Source: T3SED10-260 sp035363255
Lineage (GTDB): Bacteria; Caldisericota; Caldisericia; UBA6126
NCBI GenBank assembly: GCA_035363255.1
Contig: DAOSES010000004.1
Span: 53,442-117,441 of the forward strand
Reading direction: 5' to 3'
Length of the DNA: 64,000 bases
The notes beneath the pieces are model-generated. The model was not told the DNA's origin. It searched no databases and saw only the letters and a program-made list of their open reading frames with translations. Positions within the stretch are counted from its first letter, which is position 1. Each line of letters begins with the position of its first letter. A program made the translations under genes and the position numbers. Shown piece after piece: positions 43,358 to 52,290 of this stretch.

Positions 43358-44272
43358 TTAGAGTTGATTAAAGAAATTGTTGATAACTTCAGCAACTTCT
43401 GCGGATACTCTGTTTTGGCCTTCGACCGTTTGGGCTCCGATATGGGGGGTGAGGGTTACATGAGCTTTTTGGGCGATAGGGTGGGTGTTGTCGGGAGGCT
43501 CTTTTTCAAAGACATCCAGACCTACAAAAGAAACATGTCCCTGGTCGAGAGCTTCGATCAAAGCTGCTTCTTCGATGATGCCACCGCGAGAGCAGTTGAT
43601 GATGCCTACGCCTTTTTTGAGTTGAGTAATATTACTTTTATTGATCATGCCTTTAGTTTCATCGGTTTTGGGGCAGTTGACGGAGATGATATCGGCTTCC
43701 TGTAAGATTTTGTTTAGATCGGTCATTTCAACCCCAGCAGGTACTTCTTTGGCATAGGGATCGAAAGCGAGAACCTTCATTCCGAAAGCCATGGAACGGG
43801 TGGCGATTTCTTTACCGATGTTGCCTACTCCGAGGATACCCAGTGTTTTGCCGTAAAGCTCTTTGCCTTTAAAAGTTTTCTTTTCCCATTTGCCAGCTTT
43901 CATGGATTCGGTGGCGTCGGTGAGGTCGCGTACTCCAGAGAGCATCATGCCCAAGACCAATTCAGCCACAGATACCGATGAAGCTTTGGGAGTGTTCATG
44001 ACTTTGATACCCTTTTCGGTAGCAGCTTTTTTGTCGATATTGTCGGTACCGACTCCGCCTCGAACGATCAGCTTCATGTTGTGAGCGTTAGCAATTTGCT
44101 CTGCAGTGACTTTGGAGCGGGATCGTACCACCAAGGCATGATATTCTCCTATTTCAGCAGTCAATTCTTCGGGGGTGATAGCTGTTTTTTCGATTACTTC
44201 GAGCTTTGGATTGCTTCTGAGAAGTTCCAAACCTTCTTTTGAGATTTGATCTGCAATTAATACCTTATACAT
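43358..44272 (-). CDS. serA: D-3-phosphoglycerate dehydrogenase, short form
   Basis: 304 residues; NAD-dependent first step of serine synthesis. It has the 2-hydroxyacid dehydrogenase layout: IVRGGVGTDNIDKKAA, the NAD motif LGILGVGNIGKEIA, the catalytic Arg in INCSRGGI, Glu in DVFEKEPP and His in LTPHIGAQT. The C-terminal ACT regulatory domain is absent, so serine feedback through that domain is not expected. AAGGAGG precedes ATG. It follows the class V aminotransferase gene by 15 bases, making a serine operon. Confidence 0.88.
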   Translation of the reverse strand: MYKVLIADQISKEGLELLRSNPKLEVIEKTAITPEELTAEIGEYHALVVRSRSKVTAEQIANAHNMKLIVRGGVGTDNIDKKAATEKGIKVMNTPKASSVSVAELVLGMMLSGVRDLTDATESMKAGKWEKKTFKGKELYGKTLGILGVGNIGKEIATRSMAFGMKVLAFDPYAKEVPAGVEMTDLNKILQEADIISVNCPKTDETKGMINKSNITQLKKGVGIINCSRGGIIEEAALIEALDQGHVSFVGLDVFEKEPPDNTHPIAQKAHVTLTPHIGAQTVEGQNRVSAEVAEVINNFFNQL

Positions 44273-44287
44273 TATACTTCCTCCTTA

Positions 44288-45421
44288 TCAGGAAATTAAT
44301 GCTTCAAGAGTTGCTGCTACAGCTTTGCCTTTATCAAACTGGTAGCCCATCTCCATAAGCGCTCTTTCAACTACGGATACACCTAACACAGCGTCATTGT
44401 CGTTGACGTTGCCCATGGTGGAAATACGGAACACTTTGCCTTTGATTTCGTCTTGACCACCAGTGAGGGTAACTTTATATTTGTCACGACATAGTTTAAC
44501 TAATTTGTCTCCATCGATACCTTCTGGGCAAAGAACTGCACTACAAGCGCTCCCGGTGTGCTCGTTGAAAATCTTGAGCCCAATCGCAGCCATCCCTTTT
44601 TTGATAGCGTTGGCTAAACGAGTGTGTCTTGCCCAAACATTTTCGAGCCCTTCTTCTTTGATCAGTTTTACTGCTTCATTGAGTTGGATGATGAGGCTGA
44701 TGCCTGGGGTCCAGGGGGTGGTATTTTTTTCGAGATTTTTAAGAGCTTTTTTCCAGTCAAAATAGAATTTTGGCATTTTGGATTGTTCCATGAGTTTTTG
44801 AGCTTTCGCATTGATACTGGCAAAGGCAAGACCCGGAGGGAGCATAAGACCTTTTTGAGAACCAGAAACTACGACATCAACTCCCCATTCATCGGTTTTA
44901 AGTTCGACTACTCCAAGACCAGAGACTGCATCAACTACCAGGGCAGTGTCGGTGTTGCGAGTAATTGCGCCAAGAGCTTGGATATCAGTGACTCCACCAG
45001 TAGATGTTTCGGACAGAGTGGTAAACACTGCTTTAACATCAGGGTTTTCCTGAAGAAGTTGTTTGATGTGGTTGGGATCGACTACGGTGTTCCAGGGGAT
45101 AGTGACCAGGATAGTATTTAGGTTGTAGGCTTTTGTGAGGTTTGCCCAACGTTCGCCAAATTTTCCGCCTACAATAACAATTACTTTATCGCCAGGGGAA
45201 AGAAGATTGACAACCGCAGATTCCATGGCGCCAGTACCAGATGATGCAAAAATGACAACTGGGTTTTGGGTCTGATAAATATATTGTAGACCTTTGGTGG
45301 CTTCCGCAAAAATAGCTTCGAACTGGGGGGTTCGATGGTGCATGATGGGAAGGGCACCAGCAACCAAAACCTCTTCGGGTACCTGGGTGGGTCCCGGTGT
45401 TAATAGAATAGATCTACGCAT
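44288..45421 (-). CDS. Class V aminotransferase, probable phosphoserine/serine-pyruvate type
   Basis: 377 residues, PLP enzyme of the alanine-glyoxylate/serine-pyruvate group: LTPGPTQVPEEVL, FASSGTGAMESAV, VVDAVSGLG and the PLP-lysine segment VSGSQKGLMLPPGL. With serA directly downstream it is likely the transaminase that makes phosphoserine, as proposed for other organisms lacking classical serC; a glyoxylate- or pyruvate-linked role is the alternative. GAGGAGG precedes ATG. Transcription probably starts at the extended -10 box upstream. Confidence 0.85.
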   Translation of the reverse strand: MRRSILLTPGPTQVPEEVLVAGALPIMHHRTPQFEAIFAEATKGLQYIYQTQNPVVIFASSGTGAMESAVVNLLSPGDKVIVIVGGKFGERWANLTKAYNLNTILVTIPWNTVVDPNHIKQLLQENPDVKAVFTTLSETSTGGVTDIQALGAITRNTDTALVVDAVSGLGVVELKTDEWGVDVVVSGSQKGLMLPPGLAFASINAKAQKLMEQSKMPKFYFDWKKALKNLEKNTTPWTPGISLIIQLNEAVKLIKEEGLENVWARHTRLANAIKKGMAAIGLKIFNEHTGSACSAVLCPEGIDGDKLVKLCRDKYKVTLTGGQDEIKGKVFRISTMGNVNDNDAVLGVSVVERALMEMGYQFDKGKAVAATLEALIS

Positions 45422-45466
45422 ACGTTCCTCCTCGATTAATTATTTTTCAATACTAAATTCAGTTCT

Positions 45467-45475
45467 ATTATAACA
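45467..45475 (-). promoter_or_regulatory. Extended -10 promoter of the serine operon
   Basis: On the minus strand TGTTATAAT (TGn plus consensus TATAAT) lies 46 bp upstream of the aminotransferase start. No good -35 hexamer is present, which is usual for extended -10 promoters. Confidence 0.55.
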
Positions 45476-45511
45476 AAAAAAAAGATTTTAAAACTCCCAT
45501 GAAAAAAGCCT

Positions 45512-45550
45512 GAAAAAGAAAAAACCCCCCCTACAAAAAAGTAGGGGGGG
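45512..45550 (-). terminator. Intrinsic terminator after the PEP-binding/GDH chimera
   Basis: Arms CCCCCCCTAC (45525-45534) and GTAGGGGGGG (45541-45550) with a 6-nt loop; on the minus strand they are followed by a T-rich tail. It ends the chimeric gene before the serine-operon promoter. Confidence 0.88.
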
Positions 45551-45581
45551 CAGGATTCCTGCGTAATTCAAGAAGTGATCC

Positions 45582-48191
45582 TTAGAAAACACCATGGGCA
45601 AGCATCGTGTTGGCTACCTTAAGGAAGCCTGCGATATTTGCTCCTTTAACTAAGTTGTCGGTATAGCCATATTCTTTTGCTGTTTTGCTGGAGTTGTGAT
45701 AGATATTGACCATAATTTGTTTTAACTTCTGATCTACTTCTTCAAAAGTCCAACCGTAACGCATACTATTTTGACTCATTTCAAGAGCAGAAGTGGCTAC
45801 TCCGCCAGCGTTGGCAGCTTTAGCAGGACCAAAGAGTACCTTATTGTCTTGGAAGACCTTGATAGCTTCAGGAGATGAAGGCATATTGGCACCCTCAGCA
45901 ACGGCAAAGACTCCGTTCTCCACGAGTTTTTTGGCCCAATCGCCATCGATTTCATTTTCTGTGGCACATGGAAGGGCAATATCTGCTTTGACTCCCCAGA
46001 TTCCTCTCCAGCCCTCATGATATTCTGCAGTGGGATGGTGCTTGACATAGTCGGAGATACGTCCGCGTTCTACCTCTTTAATTTGTTTGACGGTATCGAG
46101 TTTGATGCCAGATTGATCTACGATGTAGCCATTGGAATCTGAAGCAGTAATAACGATTCCACCGAGTTCCTGGGCTTTTTCTGTAGCATAGATGGAAACA
46201 TTTCCTGATCCTGAGATGATGATTTTCTTGCCTTGCAGACTTAAGCCTTTGTCTTTAAGCATTTCGTCTGTAAAGTAAAGCAAACCGTAGCCTGTGGGAT
46301 AAAAATTATAGGATCGAGCAACTCCTGAAATCAAGGGATAATAGTGGTTATTCCAACTTCTCCCCACTACCTCTTGAAGTATGATACCCATTTTTTCTTC
46401 CTCTATACGGTGTTGAGTTGATTCGATGTAATTTTTGGCTTGACGAAAAAAGGTGGAGGCATACACCAACTTGATTGCATCGGTGAGGTTTTGAAAACGT
46501 TGACTTGCTTCAAGGTGGTTGTTAGGGACCATTTTTGTAGCGTAAACTCCTGCGAAAGGTTGATACAATGCATCTTCGAGAAGACTGGAAGACCTTACAG
46601 CTAAAGGTTTACGGGTGTTCATGATAAAATCTCTCAAATCGCCAATAACGGTTGGGGGTAACTCAGCATTTAAAAAAGCGTGAGCTATGCGCATATCTGA
46701 ATCTTCTTTTAAACAAGCTGGAGCTAGATTGTTTTTTTGGATAAACTCATCAAAAATATCTGTTCCAAGAATGAGAGAACGAGGAATGCTTACATGTATT
46801 TGGGGATATTTCTCTTCCAAACGGAAGTTTTGGAGTACTTTGTCCATAAAAACCAATCCTCTGGCTTTTCCACCAATTGAACCCTCTCCAAGCTTGGAAA
46901 TGTGCCAGTAGTTGTAACTGCTTTTCCTGCTGAAGGGTACTAGAGAACCCATTTTTGATTTTCGGAGATAAAGTTGTATTAAATCCTTGGTTTTCTGACG
47001 GAAACGTATTGGATTTTTTTCTTCCAACAAGTCGTCACAATAAAGTAAATCTGCAAGCTCAAATTCAGCTCTTACCCAAAACCATCGTTTTAGGTAGTTG
47101 CCATCATACTGCTTTCGAAGGATATCTGGCGGAAGAGTATCAACGATGCTTAATAAACCTTCAATAGTGCTCGTTCTTGCTATTTCACTTCCATCACTAT
47201 TTTTAAAAACCAATTCTCCGAAACCGAAGTATTTATTTAAAACGGTTTTAAAGTCTCGAATTAATGTTTTGGAGTTTTTATCAAGATATCCTGCTCCGAT
47301 ATTTTTTATCAAAGGATGAACATTGTTTTCACTCGATTGGATGATAATCGGCAAATCAGGGAAAGAAAGATGAAGCATTTGTGCGAAATCAACTCCTGCT
47401 GTGGGATCTTTTTTTCCTGATCGATCGTAGCATAAGTCTGTAATGATACCGATTAAATGGTGTTTGTATTGTTTGTAGTACTCGACCCCTTCCTCGTAAG
47501 TATTTGCGAGTAGTATCTTGGGTCTGGCTTTTAATCTTAGGATTCTGCTCATGTAGGGAAGGTCATCTCTGAATGAAGCGGACATTTGAGTCCATAGTGC
47601 TTCGTCGATCACATGAAAGTACGATGAGTAAAAAGGAACAGAGTCTTCAACCAGAAGCAGACATGGTACGTTTAGCAGTTGGATATCATGCAGAGCATTG
47701 ATTTTGTCTTCAACATACTGGATGATTCCAAGTAATATTTTTCCCTCTCCTTGCCATAAAAAAACTTGGTCAACCATCAGGGTTTTATCATTACCAGTGA
47801 AAGGTAACAAATCTTCGGAATGGAATGCCAGACCAATCAAGGGTAAATCAGGGTAGTTTGATTTGATATCTTGAAGCAGATGTTTTTGGTGTTGATCATT
47901 CTTTCGAAGTACAGCAATTACTAATTGAAAAGGGTGTTCCTCCAGTTTTAACCTGGCTTCTTCAAAGCTGTTTACTCTGCTTATTACAGGGATAAAGCCA
48001 TAACCTTTCTGAGAATAAGATTGGATCATGAGATCAATCAATCGACCTTCTTCTTCTAAAAGAAAAGCATCATACAAGCTGGCAATAAGTAAGACCTCTC
48101 TGATGACTTTGGGAGTCAGTTTTTTAAACTTTTCTGTGTAACTATCATCTAAAGAGTCGTATGCATTAATGTTAACTTGTTTGTTGTTCAC
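45582..48191 (-). CDS. Chimera: receiver/PEP-pyruvate-binding protein fused to C-terminal half of glutamate dehydrogenase
   Basis: 869 residues, GTG start with GGAG upstream. Residues about 28-165 and 176-330 resemble two response-regulator receiver domains (VPCLLLVEDSVPFY). From about 430 comes the PEP synthase/PPDK N-terminal nucleotide-binding domain (EGSIGGKARGL, AVRSSSLLEDALYQPFAGVY). Homologues known to me run to about 990 residues and continue after SGVARSYNFYP with more of this domain. Here the next residues (from Thr633, DNA 46295) are TGYGLLYFTDEMLK, and the remaining 237 residues are the NADP-binding C-terminal half of an E. coli-type GdhA (ISGSGNVSIYATEKA, AVAEGANMPSS, AANAGGVATSALEMSQN). 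The substrate domain and catalytic Lys of GDH are missing. It may be a deletion fusion or an assembly artefact. It follows the intact gdh gene. Confidence 0.7.
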   Translation of the reverse strand: MNNKQVNINAYDSLDDSYTEKFKKLTPKVIREVLLIASLYDAFLLEEEGRLIDLMIQSYSQKGYGFIPVISRVNSFEEARLKLEEHPFQLVIAVLRKNDQHQKHLLQDIKSNYPDLPLIGLAFHSEDLLPFTGNDKTLMVDQVFLWQGEGKILLGIIQYVEDKINALHDIQLLNVPCLLLVEDSVPFYSSYFHVIDEALWTQMSASFRDDLPYMSRILRLKARPKILLANTYEEGVEYYKQYKHHLIGIITDLCYDRSGKKDPTAGVDFAQMLHLSFPDLPIIIQSSENNVHPLIKNIGAGYLDKNSKTLIRDFKTVLNKYFGFGELVFKNSDGSEIARTSTIEGLLSIVDTLPPDILRKQYDGNYLKRWFWVRAEFELADLLYCDDLLEEKNPIRFRQKTKDLIQLYLRKSKMGSLVPFSRKSSYNYWHISKLGEGSIGGKARGLVFMDKVLQNFRLEEKYPQIHVSIPRSLILGTDIFDEFIQKNNLAPACLKEDSDMRIAHAFLNAELPPTVIGDLRDFIMNTRKPLAVRSSSLLEDALYQPFAGVYATKMVPNNHLEASQRFQNLTDAIKLVYASTFFRQAKNYIESTQHRIEEEKMGIILQEVVGRSWNNHYYPLISGVARSYNFYPTGYGLLYFTDEMLKDKGLSLQGKKIIISGSGNVSIYATEKAQELGGIVITASDSNGYIVDQSGIKLDTVKQIKEVERGRISDYVKHHPTAEYHEGWRGIWGVKADIALPCATENEIDGDWAKKLVENGVFAVAEGANMPSSPEAIKVFQDNKVLFGPAKAANAGGVATSALEMSQNSMRYGWTFEEVDQKLKQIMVNIYHNSSKTAKEYGYTDNLVKGANIAGFLKVANTMLAHGVF

Positions 48192-48270
48192 TTTTACTCC
48201 ACTCTTATATTCATGATTAGCTGTATTATACCTTGAAGTTTTGAGTTAGAAATAAAAAATGAAATAAAAA

Positions 48271-48293
48271 AAGCGGGGCTTAAAGCCCCGCTT
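48271..48293 (-). terminator. Intrinsic terminator after gdh
   Basis: Perfect 11-bp arms AAGCGGGGCTT and AAGCCCCGCTT flank a single base; on the minus strand a T run follows. It lies 29 bases past the gdh stop. Confidence 0.85.
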
Positions 48294-48321
48294 AAATAAA
48301 TACGAAAAAGGGATGACTAGC

Positions 48322-49608
48322 TTATACCCAGCCTCTGAGTTTGCAAGCTTTGGCTACGCGTTGAATTGAAATCATGTATGCTGCATCGCGCATATAGACT
48401 TTCTTTTCTCTGGCAAGAGCAGAAACCTGTAAAAAGGCATCAGTCATTTTGGTGTCGAGTTTGGAGAGTGCTTCGTCTTTGGTCCAGAAATAGTTCATGT
48501 TGCATTGTACTTGTTCGAAGTAACTGCAAGTGACACCACCGGCATTGGCTAAAAAGTCTGGAATAAGGAAAATGCCTTTTTGCTTAAGGATTTCATCAGC
48601 TTCGGGTGTGGTTGGTCCGTTGGCGCCTTCGCCCATAAGGATAACTTTTTTGGAAATCTTGGGAGCAGTATTTCCGTTGACTTGGTTTTCGAGAGCGCAG
48701 GGAAGAAGAATATCTACTTCTTGTTCGATCCAGGCGTCTCCAGGAAGAATTTCATAGCCCAGGTTTTTGGCTTTAGCTTTGTCTATGCCACCAAAACGGT
48801 TGGTGATGGTAAGAAGTTCGTCAACATTGACACCAGAAACTTTTCTGAAAGTGTAAGATGCTTGGTCGTCTTGATCCCAGCTTGATACAGCAACAATGGT
48901 TCCACCATATTCAGCATAAAGCTTGCCAGCGTGTTGTGCAACATTACCAAAGCCTTGAATTGATGCGGTGGTTTTTTTGATATCGATGCCCATTTCGCGT
49001 AATGCTTCGCGTACGGTGTAGATTAAGCCATAACCCGTAGCTTCGGTTCTACCAAGGGAGCCACCGCTACCGACGGGTTTGCCTGTGATGAAGCCAGGAT
49101 ATTTGCCATTATGGATGGTTTCGTATTCATCCATCATCCAGAGCATATGCTGAGGGCTTGTCATAACATCTGGGGCAGGGACATCCTGTAAAGGACCAAT
49201 GTTTCTTGAAATCTGACGTACCCAACCGCGGCAAATACCTTCCTGTTCTCTTTCTGAGAGATGATGTGGGTCACAAATGACTCCGCCTTTTCCGCCACCG
49301 AGAGGGATATCGACTACTGCACACTTCCAAGTCATCCAAGTGGCCAAGGCTTTGACTGTATCAGCTGTTTCGTGGGGGTGAAAACGAATACCACCTTTGC
49401 ATGGTCCTCGAGAGTCATTGTGTTGAACTCGAAAACCCTGGAAAACTTTGATACTTCCATCGTCCATTTTTACTGGGATTTGAAAATGATATTCACGAAG
49501 GGGGTTACGAAGTAAAGTGCGTGTGCTTTCGTCCAGGCCCAATTTCTCAGCAACACTATCAAATTGCTGTTGTGCCATCTGAAAAGGGTTAAATGCTTTA
49601 TCGGCCAT
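48322..49608 (-). CDS. gdh: NAD(P)-dependent glutamate dehydrogenase
   Basis: 428 residues; interconverts glutamate and 2-oxoglutarate plus ammonia. Glu/Leu/Phe/Val dehydrogenase signatures: GFRVQHNDSRGPCKGGIRFH, the catalytic region VVDIPLGGGKGGV, PAPDVMT, GSLGRTEATGYG, the Rossmann motif QGFGNVAQHAG and MGEGANGPTTPEA. This is the clostridial/archaeal-type hexamer, a different subfamily from the GDH half in the downstream chimera. AGGAGG precedes ATG. A 22-bp palindrome sits upstream. Confidence 0.93.
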   Translation of the reverse strand: MADKAFNPFQMAQQQFDSVAEKLGLDESTRTLLRNPLREYHFQIPVKMDDGSIKVFQGFRVQHNDSRGPCKGGIRFHPHETADTVKALATWMTWKCAVVDIPLGGGKGGVICDPHHLSEREQEGICRGWVRQISRNIGPLQDVPAPDVMTSPQHMLWMMDEYETIHNGKYPGFITGKPVGSGGSLGRTEATGYGLIYTVREALREMGIDIKKTTASIQGFGNVAQHAGKLYAEYGGTIVAVSSWDQDDQASYTFRKVSGVNVDELLTITNRFGGIDKAKAKNLGYEILPGDAWIEQEVDILLPCALENQVNGNTAPKISKKVILMGEGANGPTTPEADEILKQKGIFLIPDFLANAGGVTCSYFEQVQCNMNYFWTKDEALSKLDTKMTDAFLQVSALAREKKVYMRDAAYMISIQRVAKACKLRGWV

Positions 49609-49638
49609 TAAAACTATCCTCCTAAAAATACTTTATTA

Positions 49639-49660
49639 TTGGTATATTTCCGTATACCAA
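49639..49660. promoter_or_regulatory. Palindrome upstream of gdh, candidate operator
   Basis: TTGGTATA and TATACCAA arms are perfect and separated by 6 nt. It lies 31 bp upstream of the gdh ATG, downstream of a minus-strand TTGACA (49692-49687) with a weak TAAACT 16 bp away. Position and symmetry suggest a repressor site or leader hairpin. Confidence 0.4.
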
Positions 49661-49764
49661 AGGTAGTTTAATATAAAAGAATTACTTGTCAAAAAAGCTA
49701 AATTTAGGTAATTTCTGCATTTTGAGTTCCTGTTCCCTCTTTTCGTAAATGTAGCATGAAATTA

Positions 49765-49792
49765 TTGGAAAAAAGGAAGCTAACCATATAAT
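49765..49792 (+). promoter_or_regulatory. Promoter of the small-peptide unit
   Basis: TTGGAA (49765-49770) and a consensus TATAAT (49787-49792) are 16 bp apart. The predicted start near 49799 gives a leader of about 33 nt before the 28-codon frame. Confidence 0.6.
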
Positions 49793-49831
49793 GGAAAATG
49801 TGATTGCCTTTTTCTATTCTTTGGAGGTTTT

Positions 49832-49918
49832 ATGGATATAAAAAGATTTGGCAAAGCGAAAAGGAAGATAATCCGAAACTATTCTGATACTTTTCACGAG
49901 TTATTCCCAACAATTTAA
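49832..49918 (+). CDS. 28-residue basic peptide, candidate small protein or leader peptide
   Basis: ATG 49832 is preceded by TTGGAGG with good spacing. The frame encodes MDIKRFGKAKRKIIRNYSDT followed by a short hydrophobic tail and stops at TAA 49916-49918. The first half is strongly basic. A promoter lies upstream and an intrinsic terminator begins within the stop codon, so all parts of a small transcription unit are present. Alternatively it is a leader peptide with an attenuator controlling the three-gene redox operon that starts 64 bases downstream, which has no convincing promoter of its own. I know no homologue. Confidence 0.5.
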   Translation: MDIKRFGKAKRKIIRNYSDTFHELFPTI

Positions 49919-49943
49919 CCCAATCTTTATTGGGTTCTTTTTA
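49917..49943 (+). terminator. Terminator/attenuator between the small peptide and the redox operon
   Basis: AACCCAAT (49917-49924) and ATTGGGTT (49929-49936) form an 8-bp stem with a 4-nt loop, followed by CTTTTTA. It overlaps the stop codon of the 28-codon frame, so ribosome position could affect folding. Confidence 0.75.
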
Positions 49944-49981
49944 ATTTTTGACGCTAGTTTATCTAAACAAAAGGAGTATCA

Positions 49982-50527
49982 ATGAAAGAATGCTGTGAGT
50001 CTTCAAACATGTATGAAAAAAGAATGGATGAAATGCAAAGCGATTTGAGTCTTTTAGAGCCCATTTTGGACAAATATAAAAAAAAGACTGGTAGCTTAAT
50101 TTCTATACTTCAGAAAGCACAAGAAGTTTATGGCTTTTTGCCTTTGGATGTGATGGACAGAATTTCAGAAGCCACAGGTATTAAAGCACCAATCATATAT
50201 GGTGTGGCGACTTTTTATACCCAGTTTCGCTTAAATCCAATTGGAAAGTATCTGATTATGTTATGTAAAGGTACTGCATGTCATGTCAATGGAGCAGGAG
50301 CAATCGAAGAAGCGATATGTGACGAGTTGCATATAGTGGATGGAGAAACCACTCAGGATAAACTTTTTACGTTAAATAATGTAGCTTGTCTTGGATGTTG
50401 TAGCCTTTCTCCAGTTATGATGATCAACGGTGAAACCTACGCAAAGCTGACTCCGGATAAAGCCAGAAAAATACTGAAGGAACTTCGCAAAAGTGAGAAC
50501 GAGAATGATAGGAAGGTGGAATCATGA
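49982..50527 (+). CDS. stnA: NuoE-like (2Fe-2S) subunit of bifurcating transhydrogenase-type complex
   Basis: 181 residues. Thioredoxin-like NuoE/HydC/HndA fold with cluster cysteines in LCKGTACHVNG and NVACLGCCSLSPVM. It carries electrons between the flavin subunit and partners. The next gene's ATG overlaps its stop (ATGA). No hydrogenase or complex I membrane genes follow; the third gene has an NfnB-like domain, which matches the Sporomusa-type transhydrogenase Stn more than HydABC or formate-dehydrogenase Hyl/Hym sets. The family call is strong; the Stn assignment is inference. Confidence 0.8.
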   Translation: MKECCESSNMYEKRMDEMQSDLSLLEPILDKYKKKTGSLISILQKAQEVYGFLPLDVMDRISEATGIKAPIIYGVATFYTQFRLNPIGKYLIMLCKGTACHVNGAGAIEEAICDELHIVDGETTQDKLFTLNNVACLGCCSLSPVMMINGETYAKLTPDKARKILKELRKSENENDRKVES

Positions 50528-52275
50528 AAATAGTAGTTGGTCAGGGGAGTTGTGGGATAGCTGCAGGAGCCAATAAAGTTTGTGAAGCATTAAACCATGA
50601 AATGATTCAAAGAAACATGTCTGATCGTGTTGAAACTACTGGTTGTTGTGGAACATGTTATCTTGAACCTGTGGTTGACGTATATGATGTTTTTGGAAAT
50701 AAAACTACTTTTGTTCAAGTGCAGAGCGATTGTGCTCCTGAAATTATCGATTTTGCATTGCTTGGCAAAGAACCCAGCAAAGCTCAAAAAATGTCGCTTG
50801 AGGATCTTGATGCTCAACGTAAACAAAAAAAGGTTGCTCTTCGAAACGCAGGAACCATAAATCCTGAAGATATTAATGATTACCTAAAATGTGAAGGATA
50901 TGAAGCAATCAAAAAGTGTTTAAGCCAAATGACTCCCGAGCAACTCATTGAAGAGATTAAAATTTCAGGTTTAAGGGGTAGGGGAGGAGCTGGATTTCCC
51001 ACCTGGTTCAAGTGGAGAGCGGCCTTTCAACAAAAAGATAAACCAAAGTATATTGTATGCAATGGCGACGAAGGAGATCCAGGTGCTTTTATGGATCGTA
51101 GCATTTTGGAAGGAGATCCGCATAGTGTTATTGAAGGAATGATGATTGGTGGATATGCCATAGGCGCTAATGAAGGAATTTTGTATGTTCGTGCAGAGTA
51201 CCCCTTGGCAATCAAACGATTGGAAATAGCAATTGAACAAGCAAGGTCTAAAGGTTTGCTTGGGAAAAATATCTTTGGTAGTGGATTTGATTTTGATGTT
51301 TGGATCAAAGCGGGTGCAGGTGCTTTTGTCTGTGGCGAGGAGACTGCTTTAATAGCATCATTGGAGGGACAACGGGGTATGCCTCGTTTAAAACCTCCAT
51401 TTCCTGCCCAAAAGGGATACTGGAACAAACCAACCAACATCAATAATGTGGAAACTTTTGCCAATATCCCCTGGATTATACTTAACGGAGGCTCAGCTTT
51501 TGCAGCTATGGGAACCGAAAAGAGCAAAGGAACAAAAGTCTTTGCCTTAGCTGGAAAGATAAAAAAAGGGGGCTTGGTTGAAATTCCAATGGGCTTGAGC
51601 CTGAGAGAAGTCATCTTCGATATAGGGGGAGGCATCCTGGACGACAAAAAAGCAAAAGCAGTTCAAATGGGTGGCCCATCAGGTGGTTGCATTCCTGAAA
51701 CTCTCTTTGATACTCCTGTTGATTATGAGTCGATCACTGAAACTGGAGCCATCATGGGATCAGGGGGAATGGTGGTAATGGATGAATCCACTTGCATGGT
51801 GGGTATGGCAAAGTTTTTCCTTGATTTTACTCGAAAAGAATCTTGTGGGAAGTGCATCCAATGTCGTATCGGAACTAAGCGTATGCTTGAAATTCTCACC
51901 CGAATTACTGAAGGGGAAGGCAAAGAAGGGGATATCGAGTTGTTGGAAGAACTTTCCAAACGAGTAATGGATGGATCACTTTGTGCTCTGGGTGGAACCG
52001 CACCCAATCCTGTATTAACTACTTTGAAATACTTCAGACATGAATACGAGGCTCATATTCGTGACAAAAAGTGTCCTGCTCATAGCTGTAAAAACCTTTT
52101 AAATTACACAATTGACAAAGAAAAATGCACTGGCTGTATGGTATGTGCTATAAATTGCCCCACAAAAGCTATTACTGGCGAACGTAAAGAATATCATACC
52201 ATCCAGCAGGATCTTTGCATTAAATGTGGTAAATGTAAATCAGTATGTCGTTTTCATGCAGTTGAAGCATTATAA
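50524..52275 (+). CDS. stnB: NuoF-like flavoprotein subunit, NADH-binding
   Basis: 583 residues in three parts. Residues 1-95 are a (2Fe-2S) thioredoxin-like domain (GQGSCGIAAGANKV, TTGCCGTCYLEPVV). Residues about 130-450 are the FMN/NADH domain (GLRGRGGAGFPTWFKW, CNGDEGDPGAFMDR, ASLEGQRGMPRLKPPFPA), with a [4Fe-4S] site ESCGKCIQCRIGT. The C-terminal 65 residues hold two ferredoxin motifs (CTGCMVCAINCPTKAI, CIKCGKCKSVCRF). This is the layout of HydB/HndC-type electron-bifurcating flavoproteins. Overlaps the upstream gene by 4 nt. Confidence 0.88.
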   Translation: MKIVVGQGSCGIAAGANKVCEALNHEMIQRNMSDRVETTGCCGTCYLEPVVDVYDVFGNKTTFVQVQSDCAPEIIDFALLGKEPSKAQKMSLEDLDAQRKQKKVALRNAGTINPEDINDYLKCEGYEAIKKCLSQMTPEQLIEEIKISGLRGRGGAGFPTWFKWRAAFQQKDKPKYIVCNGDEGDPGAFMDRSILEGDPHSVIEGMMIGGYAIGANEGILYVRAEYPLAIKRLEIAIEQARSKGLLGKNIFGSGFDFDVWIKAGAGAFVCGEETALIASLEGQRGMPRLKPPFPAQKGYWNKPTNINNVETFANIPWIILNGGSAFAAMGTEKSKGTKVFALAGKIKKGGLVEIPMGLSLREVIFDIGGGILDDKKAKAVQMGGPSGGCIPETLFDTPVDYESITETGAIMGSGGMVVMDESTCMVGMAKFFLDFTRKESCGKCIQCRIGTKRMLEILTRITEGEGKEGDIELLEELSKRVMDGSLCALGGTAPNPVLTTLKYFRHEYEAHIRDKKCPAHSCKNLLNYTIDKEKCTGCMVCAINCPTKAITGERKEYHTIQQDLCIKCGKCKSVCRFHAVEAL

Positions 52276-52290
52276 GGAGGGATGAGTAAA

